A stretch of 64,000 nt of DNA, taken from contig NC_051068.1 of assembly GCF_004664715.2 (NCBI RefSeq), positions 49,946,953 through 50,010,952 on the forward strand. The letters run 5' to 3'. The position numbers and the translations under genes are program-made. The notes under the pieces were generated by a model. It saw only the letters and a list, made by a program, of their open reading frames with translations, was not told where the DNA came from and searched no databases. Shown in pieces: positions 32,251-43,514 of the stretch. The stretch is from Peromyscus leucopus (Eukaryota > Chordata > Mammalia > Rodentia > Cricetidae). How positions within the stretch are numbered: the first letter of the stretch is position 1; every line of letters starts with the position of its first letter.

Positions 32251-35053
32251 GGAGGTGATAGTTCATCAACCAAAGTAACCATCCAATTTAAACTAACTTA
32301 TGCCAGTAAAACATGCCTTTTCATTTAATCAGATAATTTTTTCCCAAAAAGGAACCTCCCCAAAATTATGTTTTTGTTTTTGTCTTTTAGGAGAATGAAG
32401 GCTAAGGAAACTGAAGAACACTGGACAAATGAAGAAAAGGGACAAATCATCTATACCAGGAAACAGAGTGAAATGGCCTATCTGTATATCATCTAAAAAA
32501 ATTTATAAGTCTTCCTAAATGTTTGTTTCTGCTCTTCTCTAAAGAAATTTAGCACTATTGGTCTTCCAATAGTCCCAATTCAATTAAAATTTAAAGCTGA
32601 CTTTGGAGTTGGAGAATGGCTCTCTCCTTATTTAAACTCAAGCATGTTGTTAAAAGGAAAATGCAAACTCCCTGTATCATGCCAGAAGAAAAGAGCCATC
32701 TTCTGATATGGGACAGGAGAAAAACCAAATTAATTAAAGGACTATTCTATTACTAATCTCAATTCTTTAATTCTATTCTGATTCTTTAAATTTTTCTTAA
32801 AGTATAAATTTTATATCAAATTTACAAGATTAATATATATACGTATGTATATATACATACGTATATATATTAAACTTTGTTAATATATTATTGGTCATAT
32901 AGAGTACTAACTAATTCTAGAAAAAAGGCTTCAATTAGCTGCCTATACATGTCTTTGTGTTCGAGTCTCTTATCAGTTTTCTTCAGGAAATCACGGCCAG
33001 GCCTAACATCATTTGAAGTCTCCAGGAAAAAGATGGGGCCCCACAACATCAACAATTCCACATGGACAATAAAATTTCACTAAGCTGACAAACATCATTT
33101 ATAGATCAGCTTTAGACTACAAAGTGCTCAGAGCGATTTTGAGAGGGCTAGCTGAGATGATCCAGTTTCAAAGACTGCTTGAATAAGGACTTGAGATAAA
33201 CCCTGAACTTTGGCATTATGATCAAACTGAACTATGAAGAATATAGCTACCTTTCCTAGAATTTGACAATTAACCTGAAATTTTCTTTTCAGAATAAAGA
33301 TACCTTCACCCATACCCAGAAGGAAACAATTTTAAGAACATGACGCCCACATTCCCAAGGAGGTGGTTTGGGGCAGGTGTTTTTTTTTTTTATTATTTTA
33401 ATGGATTTTGGGTCTGGGACAATTTTCATTGCTTAGGAGAGTTGGTTACAAGTTGTTACGGGTTAGGAAAAGGGCTAAGCAAAGGAGATTAAATTTAAGG
33501 TTCTTATTTAAAAAGAAAAAAGAAAAAGACAATTACTAGTTTTAAGCACTTTACATTGGATTTAATTTTTTATATTGTATACAAATTATATATATTGAGA
33601 TTTATATTGTTAGAAAATGCCATACATATAATTTTAATCTTGTTCAAGATATTGTACTTATACCGTTCATTTAACAATGTAATGCAATTTGCTGATCCTT
33701 AAATGTTATTATTACCAACTATTAAAATAATAATAAATGAAAGTTATTAGTTAGACATTATAATAGAAATTGTAGTCATATTAGATATGTTTTCAGGATT
33801 GAGCAGATATATTTTAGATAGACAGGTCATCTTCAAACCCTTCAGATATCTACAGAATATGGCATTTAAAATGTTTTAATAACTTAGAATTTTTTTTCTT
33901 TTTTGTTATGACTATGAGACATGTTGGCTCCTGGCAATACCAATCTACTTCACAGAAAATATGGGCATTGAAGAAACTGCACATGGAGTTAACTTTCATT
34001 GTGTCAAAAGTTAGCCACTGGACAACAAAGTATCCTCAAATAAACTTTTGACAAACAGGACAAAATAGACAGGACACGAAACAAAGGACTACCGATTCTT
34101 GCCAAGACAAGTGTGGTTGTGGCTTTATCAAAAGGCATTTTATGAGGCCAGGGAAATATGGCATCATCCCTGAAGTGGCCTTCGCAATCCAGAAAAGGTA
34201 CAGTGCCCTTTTCTTCAAAGGCAGCTGAACAGGCAATGGGCTGATGGCTTCTGATATGCAGTGGAACAGCAGCTGAAACAGTTATTCTTGGAGAGTAATT
34301 AAGCTCACACCTCTCAATAGTAGACTGGCATTCAATAGAGGGATGTGGAGAAGAATGGGATGCTGAGATGAAGCCATATATACACAACTAAGAAAAATGG
34401 ACAGCTGAATTAAAAAAAATCAACAATTTCTAGAATTTAAAATCCTGAATCATGGCATGATGCTAGTGCAATTCAGGTTTTCTGGTACATGGACTGCTCT
34501 CACCAAATGTGAGGTGTAACTGTTGACCTTGTGTACATCCTACTTCACAAATTTGTCTGTCAGATAGATATGCTAAGCCTATAGGCTAAAGATGATGGCC
34601 CAACGCTGTGGAGAAACCTGGAGTGACTGTCCAGGCAGCTGGCTGTTTCTGTCAACTCACATTTTTTTTTTTTTTGGAAACTGCTTACATGCACTTCCTG
34701 TTTTTATTTATATATTTTTTAGGTAATATTATTTCCACCTTGGTTTTCTGAGGGAGTTGAAGATTAGTTAATTATAGTTGAAGGTTAGTTAGTTATATTT
34801 ATAGTTTTCCTTTGAAAGACATTATAAGACAGTTCTGTTAGTAATATAAGTTAGGATAGAAAGTGAATTAGGTACATTTTGGATTTACTAAAAAAGAATA
34901 GACAATGGAATTAATTTCTCTGAATTTGTCAAATACAAATGGACTAGACATTTTTTAGGTATTTATTACTTGTATATATGGTATATAGTTATTGTACTTT
35001 TATATATAATTTTTCTTATGTTAGTTATAACCTTTTTTCTTTTTCTTTTTATT
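32251..35053 (+). other. 2.8 kb non-coding 3' region of the mys-like provirus
   Basis: No env frame, signal peptide or TM motif is seen on either strand. Short tracts are shared with the compact provirus in the same relative order. Examples are 'gaaaagagcc..tgatatgggacagg' at 32690-32715 against the complement of 22155-22200, and 'cttgccaagacaa' near 34098 against the complement of about 21470. The region looks like a replacement of env by non-coding sequence common to both families. Confidence 0.65.
32830..32873. repeat. 44-bp perfect palindrome
   Basis: Every base from 32830 ('ttaatatatatacgtatg') pairs with its partner up to 32873; the centre lies between 32851 and 32852. Two ACGTAT/ATACGT blocks make it more than a plain TA repeat. 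It could form a cruciform or an RNA hairpin. Confidence 0.95.
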
Positions 35054-35072
35054 AAAATAGAAAAAGGGGAAA
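35054..35072 (+). other. Polypurine tract of the mys-like provirus
   Basis: 'agaaaaaggggaaa' abuts the 3' LTR directly. It primes plus-strand synthesis and confirms plus polarity. Confidence 0.88.
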
Positions 35073-35536
35073 TATGGTGATATTTTATTTGTACTTAAAT
35101 GTGATTTTACTTATATGTTAATAAATAAAGTTGCCTGGTTGTCAGAGCCAAAAGCAAGCCATAGCAGAAGCTGGGCGGTGGTGGTGCACACCTTTAATCC
35201 CAGCTCTTGGGAGGCAGAGCTAGGCAGATCTCTGTGTGTTCAAGGATACAGCCAGCATGGAGACACATGCCTTTAATCTCAATACCAACCATAGAAGACC
35301 TGGAGGTCTGTATAGACAGGCAGTGACAAGGAGTTCATGTGGTTGGGTTTACAACCAATGAGAAGGCAGAATAGAAAGTCTATAAAAAAGACAAACAGAT
35401 AGGAAGTAGCTCTCTTGCTAAGCAGGACAGCAGCAGCAGTGAAGGGTAAGGTTTTTAGCTCTTAGCTCTGACCTCTTGGGCTTTCATCTGTGCATTGACT
35501 CTGTGTTTCTTATTTAATAAGATGGTTACATCTACA
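35073..35536 (+). repeat. 3' LTR of the mys-like provirus
   Basis: 464 bp with the same start, AATAAA, B1-like block ('gctgggcggtggtggtgc'), TATA-like 'tctataaaaaag' and end as the 5' LTR. It is longer mainly because the 5' LTR lacks about 17 bases before the B1-like block. Confidence 0.88.
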
Positions 35537-35542
35537 GCCCTC
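35537..35542. other. Target-site duplication of the mys-like provirus, right
   Basis: 'gccctc', matching 'gcccac' at 24357-24362 at five of six positions. Confidence 0.75.
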
Positions 35543-35912
35543 TTTAACACATGGGAGCATCCTGGACTCCAGGGGTTGGAAACCTGTGGTAGGCTGCACC
35601 CACTCACCTCTTTGCATTCAGTATAGCCTTAATGAGTAAGGGTCCAGTCTCTAATGTCCCAGGAGCCTCTTGCCAGATAGCAAAGGTCAAAGTAGAGTTT
35701 AGGCCACCAGGCTCCAGGGTGGTGCTGTTGAGGATCTCACCATTGCCAGCACTTATCACTGCCCAGGTCACCTTCTGAGGTTGGTGAGGATTAATCGAGG
35801 CCGTGTTCATTGCATGGAGGAGCACCAATGTCACTTGCAGGAGTTCTATCTGGGGTGTCATTATCTGCAAGAGCCAAGGAACACAAAATTTTCTCAAGGG
35901 CCCAAGGGCCAT
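35543..35912 (-). pseudogene. env N-terminus: leader and start of SU
   Basis: A 102-codon minus-strand frame starts with a hydrophobic leader-like part ('IELLQVTLVLLHAM'), then 'NPHQPQKVTWAV' and 'STTLEPG'. The N-P-H-x(4)-V-T-W pattern is characteristic of the mature SU N-terminus in gammaretroviruses. It stops just before the mys-like insertion, and the rest of SU resumes at 24352. Confidence 0.78.
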
Positions 35913-35996
35913 AAGCCCCTGGACTCGATTATTAGTTATCTTGTTTTTGTTGTTTCTTTTTTTCTTTTTGTTTTAAAATCAACTTGAAACCATCAT

Positions 35997-36000
<4 letters not shown>

Positions 36001-36038
<38 letters not shown>
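36001..36038. repeat. Poly(T) tract (38 T)
   Basis: An uninterrupted T run between the integrase end and the env start of the decayed minus-strand retrovirus. Confidence 0.95.
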
Positions 36039-36039
<1 letters not shown>

Positions 36040-36059
36040 TCTCCCTCTCTCTCCTTATT

Positions 36060-36777
36060 ACTCAGTCTGGCTTTGGGCATCTTCCTGTGGGGAGTGGGGT
36101 AGGAAGGAATTTTAGATTCCTGGCTGGGAGCCAGATTGGAGAAGAAGCAGCCATACCCCCTCCCCATAGTAAGTAAGGGATCCAGTCCTCTCCATTGAAA
36201 TGTTAAAGGATCCATCCACTATACTTGAATCTGAGGCTTGTGGTGTAACTGGCCCAAATGTTTTTGGAACCTCGTTTTCTTGGCTCCTTTGGGCAGATTC
36301 AAAATCTTAGTAGTCAATAAGGCCTGATATAACTGAATATGGGGAGGTTCCCCCCTTTTTGTTTTAAAAGCTGTTCTTTAAGGCATTGGTGGTTTCTTTC
36401 AATGATTGCCTGCCCTTGAGAGTTGTGGGGGATCCTGTGGTGGTTTTTATATGTCATTGCTCAAAGAACCTTGCCATGGCCCTGCTGGTGAAGCAAGGCC
36501 CATTATCTGTTTTAATTTGTGATGGCAGGCCCAGAACAGCCAAACATTAAAGAAAATGGGAATATTCATGTTTGGTCATTCCTCCCATGTGGGCTGTGGC
36601 CCAGCAGACCCCTGACAAAGTAACTATTGAAACAAAAATGTACTTAAGTTTGCCAAAGGGCAAGAAATGAATAACATCAGTTTGCCAATAGACATTTGGC
36701 TTCAGTCCTCTAGGCTGAACACCCTCTACATTTTCCCTCAGGACCAGCTTTACTGGCTCAATAGGCCCTTCCTCCAC
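36060..36777 (-). pseudogene. Integrase core and C-terminus (beta-like)
   Basis: Minus-strand 'NVYWQTDVIHF' carries the first catalytic Asp (about 36678). The second Asp is at 36507-36505 (D-N-G-P) and the Glu at 36400-36398 ('GQAIIERN'), with a one-base frameshift between the last two. The tail 'DPLTFQWRGLDPLL' and 'RGYGCFF' (36179-36100) resembles betaretroviral integrase C-termini. The N-terminal zinc-binding domain and upstream pol are missing because the L1 at 36777 begins here. Confidence 0.82.
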
Positions 36778-38292
36778 AATTTAGTCATCAGGGAAATGCA
36801 AGTCAAAATGATTCTTAGATACCATCTTACACCTGTCAGAATGGCTAAGAACAAAAACACTAAAGACAGCTTATGTTGGAGAGGATGTGGAGCAAGGGGA
36901 ACACTCCTCCACTGTTGGTAGGAGTGCAAACTTGGACAGCCACATTGGAAATCAGTATGGCAGTTTCTCAGAAGATTGAAAATCAATCATCCTCAAGACC
37001 CAGGCATACCACTCTTGGGCTTATACCCAAGGAATGCTCAATCATACCACAAGGACACATGCTCAACTATGTTCATAGCACCATTATTCATAATGGCCAG
37101 AACCTAGAAACAACTTAGCTGCCCCTCAACAGAAGAATGGATTAAGAAAACATGGTACATATACACAATGGTGTACTACTCAGTACAGAAAAAACAATGA
37201 CATCGTTAAATTTGCAGGCAAATGGAAAGAACTACAAAATGTCATCCTGAGTGAGGTAATCCAGACTCAGAAGGAAAAACATGGTATATACTCACTCATA
37301 AGTGGATACTAGATATAAAGCAAAGGATAACCAGACTGTAATCCAAAGCTCCAAGGAGGCTAGCTATCATGGAGGACCGTAGGAAGGATGCATTGATCGC
37401 CCAGCAAAGGAGAAATAGATGAGATCTGCATGAGCAAACTGGGGGTGGGGGAGAAGGGTTAATGGGGAGCAAGGGATGGGGGATGAGAACACAGGAGAAC
37501 AGGAGGTTTAAGCAGAAACAAAGACAGAGTGGGAGACCAAGGAAAGAGATACCATGATAAATGAAGACATCATGGGAATAGGGAGAAACAGAGTGCTAGG
37601 GAAGTTCCCAGGAATCCACAAGGATGACCCCAGCTTAGACTACTGGCAATAGTCTAGAGGGTGCCTGAACTGGCCTACTCTGGTGAGCAGATGGCTGAAT
37701 ACCCTAACTGTCATCATAGAAACCTCATCCAGTGACTGATGGAAGCAGATGCAGAGATCCATGGTGGGGTCCCAGGCCGAGCTCCAGGCATCCAATCAAT
37801 GAGAGAAATGAGGGATTCTATGAGCAAGAGACATTAAGATCATGATGGGAAAACATACAGAGACGACCAGCCAAACTAGTGGAAATACATGAACTGTGGA
37901 ACAATAGCTGAGGAGCTCCTATGGTACTAGACTAGGCCCTTTGGATATATGAGACAGTTGTTTAGCTTGAACTTTTTAGGGGGCCCCCAGGCAGTGGAAT
38001 CAGGACCTGACCCTGTGCATGAACTGGCTTTTTGGAGCATAGTGTCTAAGCTGGGACATTTTGTGCAGGCTTGATGCAGGAGGAGGGGCCTGGACCTGCC
38101 TCAACTGAATGTACCAGGCTCTGCTGACTCCCTATGGGAGACCTTGCCTTGGAGAAGGTGGGAATGGAGGGTGGGTTGGGGGGGGGAGGCTAGGGGGTCG
38201 GAGGAGGGAGTAGAGGGGAATCTGTGGTTGGTATGTAAAATGTATAGAAAAATCTCTTAATAATAAAAGAATTAAATTTAAAAAAAGAAAAA
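36777..38292 (+). mobile_element. 5'-truncated L1: ORF2 end, 3'UTR and A-tail
   Basis: It starts within ORF2 at 'agtcatcagggaaatgcaag', passes the cysteine-rich C-terminus with many stops and the usual end region near 37310, then has the full 3'UTR (G-rich 'gggttgggggggggaggc' at about 38171) and an A-rich end. No target duplication was found, and the retroviral sequence to its left does not resume on its right, so a deletion accompanied or followed insertion. Confidence 0.88.
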
Positions 38293-38299
38293 GAATATA

Positions 38300-39359
38300 A
38301 AATTAACTTCATCAACTTAAAAATTATTAGCTTGGATTTCCTACATCAGGAAATAAAAGAATTATTAGGGCTGACAAATAATTTATAAACTTCCCTCTTT
38401 GTTTCAATTCGATTGGGAAGACCATTTTCTCTTTTCAAAGAAGAGTATCTATACTGTTTTTAAAATACATAGCCCTTACATACTGCAAATTTCTTTAATA
38501 ACAATGTGATGCTTTATACTAATTCTACTTAGGAATCATAACTATCATAGAAACCACAGTTCATGTTATAAACATCATACTGAAAGAAATTAAAACAGTG
38601 ATTTTTTTTAAACATTATATTCTTTGGGACACTATGATTTCACGGTAGCACTAGCCAGTTAAAGTACCAGACCAGCTTTTGAGTAAACCATTAAAGCAAA
38701 AGTTTTATTTTACCCTTGAGCAGTGCTTTAGGAAATATGTATATGCTTGCTGATCACCCTTTGGAAAATGAAATGAACAGCTAGACTATGCAATTACGAT
38801 GACCCTTGTACTGCCTGATATTGAACATTGTGTTTGGAAGAGTTCTTTTTATTCCTTCAGTGAGCTGACTAGCATCTGCTACATTTTTCATTTCTTCAGT
38901 GTGTATTTCATTTGTTTATCCTTGTATATACATCAGGCTTCTGTGTTCTAGTACAAGTCTTTTTTATTCATGACTAGCTTTAGCCTTTCAGCAATGAGCC
39001 TATTCAGGATGACACATACAATACCATATAATTTTAAAGTCTAATATATCCCTATAGAAAGTATGGATTGAGTATTTCTACAAATGAGAAAGCAAACAAG
39101 GCTAGAATTATATGAGAGAAAAAGAAATTTGTGTGTTCTGAGAGTAATTTACTGACCTGGCATGATAATTGGATAAAGATTTAGTACTGAAATTGTGATC
39201 TAAAGAAGTAGAGTAGACTGATTCAATCAGAGTGCTGCTCTGATGTTACTGTTTTCAGTCTCCATCTCTTCATTTTGTGTATTTTGTTTTGTAATCATAA
39301 TGCAAATATTTGCCATTCTAAGAATCTATATTCTATATGTAGCCCAAATCCTAGGTCAA
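38300..39359. other. 1 kb unique DNA
   Basis: No gene or repeat recognised. Confidence 0.45.
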
Positions 39360-39360
39360 A

Positions 39361-39391
39361 ACACACACACACAAACACACACACAACACAC

Positions 39392-39428
<37 letters not shown>
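39361..39428. repeat. (CA)n microsatellite
   Basis: About 68 bases of CA with a few AA interruptions. Confidence 0.95.
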
Positions 39429-39431
<3 letters not shown>

Positions 39432-39984
39432 ACAACTTCTCTAGAAGATCACTAAGTGAATAAACGTACTTCTCCCTGATTTCTAAATGATGTTCTCTCT
39501 CAATAACTGATTAGGTGCTGTTGAGAAAAAAGCAGATACCTTGTACTTACATAACCTGAGTTTATTTCTGCTACATACATATTAATAATGACAATTTTTC
39601 CAGTGTCATCCCTAACTCTGTAGCAGATTGCTTGAAGAGACCTCTCATCCCACTCTAGTTCAATTCCCTGTGGACACCAATGAAACAGACGACAGAGCTT
39701 TCCACCAATTAGAGAAACTTTAAATGAATCACCCAGAGGCCAAACCAGGATGTAACTCAGGTAGGTGACTTTCACTCTCTTTATTGTACTCCATTATAAA
39801 CTCAACAGTCTTACCCCAACCCTGTAGTAAATTGTTTGCAGTGGCCTTTCCTCCCTCCTTAGCAAACCTCAAATCCTGGAGTAGTAACTAAACCTTGTTG
39901 TGGATTTAGTTGAACAGGAAAAGATGTTTTAATCAGAATACTCACAACACAGGAATTAGAAAAACAACTAATACATGAAACTGT
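39429..39984. other. Unique DNA
   Basis: No gene supported. A 91-codon minus frame at 39500-39775 has no known motif. Confidence 0.4.
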
Positions 39985-42182
39985 AAAGGGGAGCAAAGGA
40001 CACTATCATTCAGACAAAGCAGCTGGATACAGAATGGATAAAGATTTTTTACCAATTACACATCTGATAGATGGCTAATATCCAACATATAAGACAGACT
40101 AATAGAATTGGAAAAAGAACTAAATTAAAAATGGGGGAGAGAGTTAGGTGGTGGTGGCAGACACCTTTAATCCCAGCACTCCAGATGTAGAGACAAGTGA
40201 ATCTTTGCAAGTTAGAGGCTAGACTGGTCTACAGATCAAGTTCCAGGACAGCCACAGCTACACAGAGAAACTCTGTATCAAAATAAATAAGTAAATAATA
40301 GCCAACAAAACAGGGGAGGAGGAATATCGCTAAATAGAGTTTTCAAGAGATAAAACACAAATTGCTAATAAAAACTTAAATGTTCAACATTCTAGTCATC
40401 GGTGAAATGCAAACCAAAACTACTTTGAGATTTCATCTTACACCAATTAGAATGGCCAAGATCAATAACACAAATAACAGCTCATGCTGGTGATGATGTG
40501 GGTTAAGATAAATGCTTATTCACTGCTCACAGGAGTGCAAATTTTACAGCAACTATGGAAATCAGTATAGCAGTTCCTCGGGAACTGATAATAGATTTGT
40601 TTCCAGATCCAGCTATACTACCCTGGGGCATATATACCTAAAGGACTCTATGTCCTACTACAGAGATGAGAGATACTCATTCATCTATGCTTGTTGTTGC
40701 TCTTTTCTTAACAATCAGAAATTAAAAGTAGCCTAAAGGCCATTAACAGATGAATGTCTATTGAAAATATTTTATATTTGCACAGTAGAATATTACTCAG
40801 ATGTTAAAAAAATGAAATCATAAAATTCTCAGGTAAATGAATAGAGTTAGAAAATGTCATGCTGAATTACGTATCCCTGACCCAAAAGGTTAAATATGGT
40901 ATGAATTAATTTATACATGGACAATAGCTTTTAAGTCTTGATAGGTATGCTACTTTCATAACTGCAGAGGTCAGGTATGTATGTAAGGGACTGTGGTTGG
41001 GGGATTTCCCAGGGAAGAGGAAACAGAATTTATAATTATGGAGAGAAAGGAGGGAGGCTGGAATTGATATAATGGGAAGGTGGAGGGAAGATATAGGTAA
41101 CTGAGGAAAATTGGGGAGTAACAAAAAACACTAAGGGCCATTTGAGGGATCATAGGAAATCTAGTGTAGAAGCTTTCTCAAAATATATACATACCTGAAA
41201 GAAATCTAAATAGAGTCAGCAAGTAACTGGGATGACCAGACCTAACTAGGTATCTTTAACAATCAAGTGACATTTCCAGCATTATGAATGAGGTACATGT
41301 AATTATTTGACAAAAGAGTCCCTGGGAAACACCACAAACAAATCAGAATATTCTCAAGGCTATTGGTTGCTCTTCACAAACTGATATCAAGACCTTATTG
41401 CTGAAATCAATCCTTCCATATCTCATTGAACATGGTGAAATTGAGTTTATTCCTAATTAGATCCTTAACTTTTATTGACTAGTGTTCATGGTACTATAAG
41501 ATACTTTGCATTATACTAGAGGAAGAAACTTAACCACTAATCCATCTATAAACCCTATGATCTGCAATGGTGATAGGTTTGTGCAATAATGGCCCAAAAA
41601 TTGTTGGAGTAAGTAACCACTATTTCATTGGATTCTTGGCCCACTACTGGAGATGGAATCCATGCCTGATATTTCTCTTGCAGCTAAGAATATGAGATTA
41701 GAATGGGGAAAACTAAATCCTTTTTTCTGCTGAAGGATCATATCAATAGAGTCATTTGTAACAATATTCTGCTATTCTTGTAGATCATTGTCCTTATCAT
41801 TCATCAGTAGAAAAGTCTTCTCCTTCAGCAGATGATTTCTAATACAGAGACAGTCAACTTGACAATGGGCGGAGAGTTTAAAACTTTGGAACACTTAGTC
41901 CTAAATATGGAGTTTTCATCAAACAATAGAACTGATTCACATATAACCTCAAAGAGACTGTGGCAGCATGTACAGAGCCTACACTGGTCCTAGTCAGATG
42001 GGGCACCAGGGCTGAAAGTTAAAAGTGGGCATAAACTCTCACCCCTAACCAAGAAGCTAACTCCAATTGACACCACATGCATTAGAAAAAAATATCTTCA
42101 CTAGGGTCTCACTGTGTATTAAACTGCACTTAAGCGTTGTCCCCATGCTCAGCCGTAGACGGCCAACACACAATCAACTCTA
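39985..42182 (+). mobile_element. Old L1 (Lx-like): ORF2 end plus long 3'UTR
   Basis: ORF2-like text begins near 'acagaatggataaagatttt' and continues with 'atcggtgaaatgcaaacc' (about 40398) and 'gcacagtagaatattactca' (about 40780). The 3'UTR runs through 'ggcccactactggagatgg' and 'catgcctgatatttctc' to 'gacggccaacacacaatca' (about 42160). Heavy divergence and many stops show great age. A B1 interrupts it at 40142-40285. Confidence 0.78.
40142..40285 (+). repeat. B1 SINE, sense, inside the old L1
   Basis: 'ttaggtggtggtggcagac', 'cctttaatcccagcact', 'acagctacacagagaaactc' and an A/T-rich tail. Old and diverged; its target duplication is not obvious. Confidence 0.88.
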
Positions 42183-42545
42183 TCTTAGTCAGTGTTCTAT
42201 TGATGTGAATAGACAGCAATACCACAACAACTATATAAAGGAAAGCATTTAATTGGGGCTCACAGTCTCAGAGGTTTAGCCTATTATCAGCATGGTGGGA
42301 AGCATGGTAGAATGCAGGTAGACATGGTGCTGGAAGAGTTGACAGTTTTACATCTGGATCTGCAGACAGCAGGAAGGAGATGGAGGCTTCTGGCACTGGC
42401 TTGGCCTTCTGAGACCCCAAAGCCCATCTCTAATGGTATACTTCCTCCAATAATGATACACCTACTCCAACAATGCCACACCTAATACAACAAAATCACA
42501 ATTCAAAATTGCACTCCATAAGCATTAAATATATGAGCCTATAGG
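42183..42545 (-). repeat. Unnamed rodent interspersed repeat, copy 2
   Basis: It begins 'agtcagtgttctattgatgt', contains 'ttaattggggctcacag' and 'ggtgggaagcatggtag', and ends near 'atatgagcctataggg'. It is the opposite orientation of the copies at 7083-7440 and 50276-50640. Confidence 0.65.
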
Positions 42546-42600
42546 GAACATTCTTAATCAAACAACCATAAATTCAATGGTATTTTGGAGAATGTCATTC

Positions 42601-42977
42601 TGTGTGCTGTGAGTGTGTGTTGCTCTGAATGGTTGGTAAATAAATTGCTGATTGGCCAGCAGCCAGGCAGGAAGTATAGGTGAGATAAACAGACAAGGAG
42701 AATTTGTGGTAGAGGAAGGCTGAGTTGGGAGTCGCCAGCCAGACACAGAGGAAGCAAGACAACAAGCAGAACTGAGAAAAGGGACCAAGTCACGTGGCTA
42801 AACATAGAAAAGAATTATGAGTTAATTTAAGTGTAAGAGCTAGTCCGGAATAAGCCTGACTAATGGCCAAGCAATTATAATTAATATAAACCTCGGTGTG
42901 TTTACTTGGGAGATGTGAGTGGGAGAGATTCGTCTGGACCGTGGGCCAGGCAGGACACTGGAAAATTTCTGACTACA
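42601..42977 (+). mobile_element. Solo LTR, RMER17-like
   Basis: It opens with TG and closes 'tctgactaca'. Internal 'gccaggcaggaagtatagg', 'gaattatgagttaatttaag' and 'taagcctgactaat' align in order with the complement of the compact provirus LTR ('accaggcaggaagtatagg', 'gggttaatttaag', 'agaagcctgcca'). No partner LTR is near, so it is probably a solo LTR left by recombination. A target duplication was not found. Confidence 0.72.
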
Positions 42978-43434
42978 AATACTATCACATAAAGGAATTA
43001 GATGATCATCTATATTAGAGAACAGGATGGTACATATTTAGTTTTTGCTGATTGCTACTTATTTTATTGTATTTTCCCAATATTTATGAATCATTGAAGA
43101 AATGGTGTTAGGACATTCACCTCCATCTTATTGGGTTTTTTTTTTTTTTTTTGGTTCATTTATAAAATGAGTGAATGTATCATTTATCTATCACCTATCT
43201 ACCATCTTTCTATATATCTCTTTCTTCTCATCTCACTGTATATATATGGTTTTACAGTCTGTCTTTGGTATATGACCTCAGAATTCATACAATATTCAAA
43301 ACATTATAGAAACTAATATATAGGCTATTAAGTAGCTGAGTATGTTTTGACCTTGCTATAACATTTAATTGTTATTACATTGTCTTGTAATAGACTGAAA
43401 GAGTAAAGGTGAATTAACAGATACATAAAGGAAA

Positions 43435-43436
<2 letters not shown>
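42978..43436. other. Unique AT-rich DNA
   Basis: Nothing recognised. Confidence 0.4.

Positions 43437-43476
<40 letters not shown>
43437..43476. repeat. (TA)n microsatellite
   Basis: About 20 uninterrupted TA units. Confidence 0.95.
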
Positions 43477-43479
<3 letters not shown>

Positions 43480-43514
43480 TATTTTAGAATATAAAGCCAC
43501 ATCAAAAAATGTAA

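Larger units (their letters stand above)
24363..35536 (+). mobile_element. mys-like class II ERV provirus, env-less, decayed
   Basis: The order is 5' LTR, leader, gag capsid and nucleocapsid, protease, RT, RNase H, integrase, 2.8 kb of non-coding DNA, polypurine tract and 3' LTR. It is 11.2 kb with inserts and about 8.6 kb without the B1 dimer and L1. By eye the LTRs differ at about 35 to 40 of roughly 435 aligned bases, so it is clearly older than the compact provirus. All coding parts carry stops or frameshifts. No env was found; the place where env would lie holds non-coding sequence shared in part with the compact provirus. The name mys-like rests on my recognition of the LTR and on cricetid context. 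Confidence 0.85.
20059..36777 (-). mobile_element. Decayed minus-strand retrovirus: beta-like IN, gamma-like env
   Basis: Reading the minus strand from 36777 leftward, the order is integrase, env surface subunit, SU/TM cleavage site and env transmembrane subunit. Both the 5' half (LTR, gag, most of pol) and the 3' LTR are missing. Two later proviruses interrupt env, at 20693-23558 and 24363-35542. Frameshifts and stops occur in all parts, so it cannot make proteins. The right end abuts an L1 at 36777 and the left end an L1 at 20058. Confidence 0.8.

Noticed and set aside
34004..34387. 127-codon minus-strand frame in the mys-like 3' region
   Set aside because: Antisense to the provirus, no motif, and overlapping a second chance frame; no support for an antisense gene.
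39243..39463. Threonine/histidine-rich plus-strand frames
   Set aside because: Translation of the (CA)n microsatellite.
42595..42983. 6-bp target duplication around the RMER17-like solo LTR
   Set aside because: The flanking hexamers do not match, so only the LTR itself is claimed.
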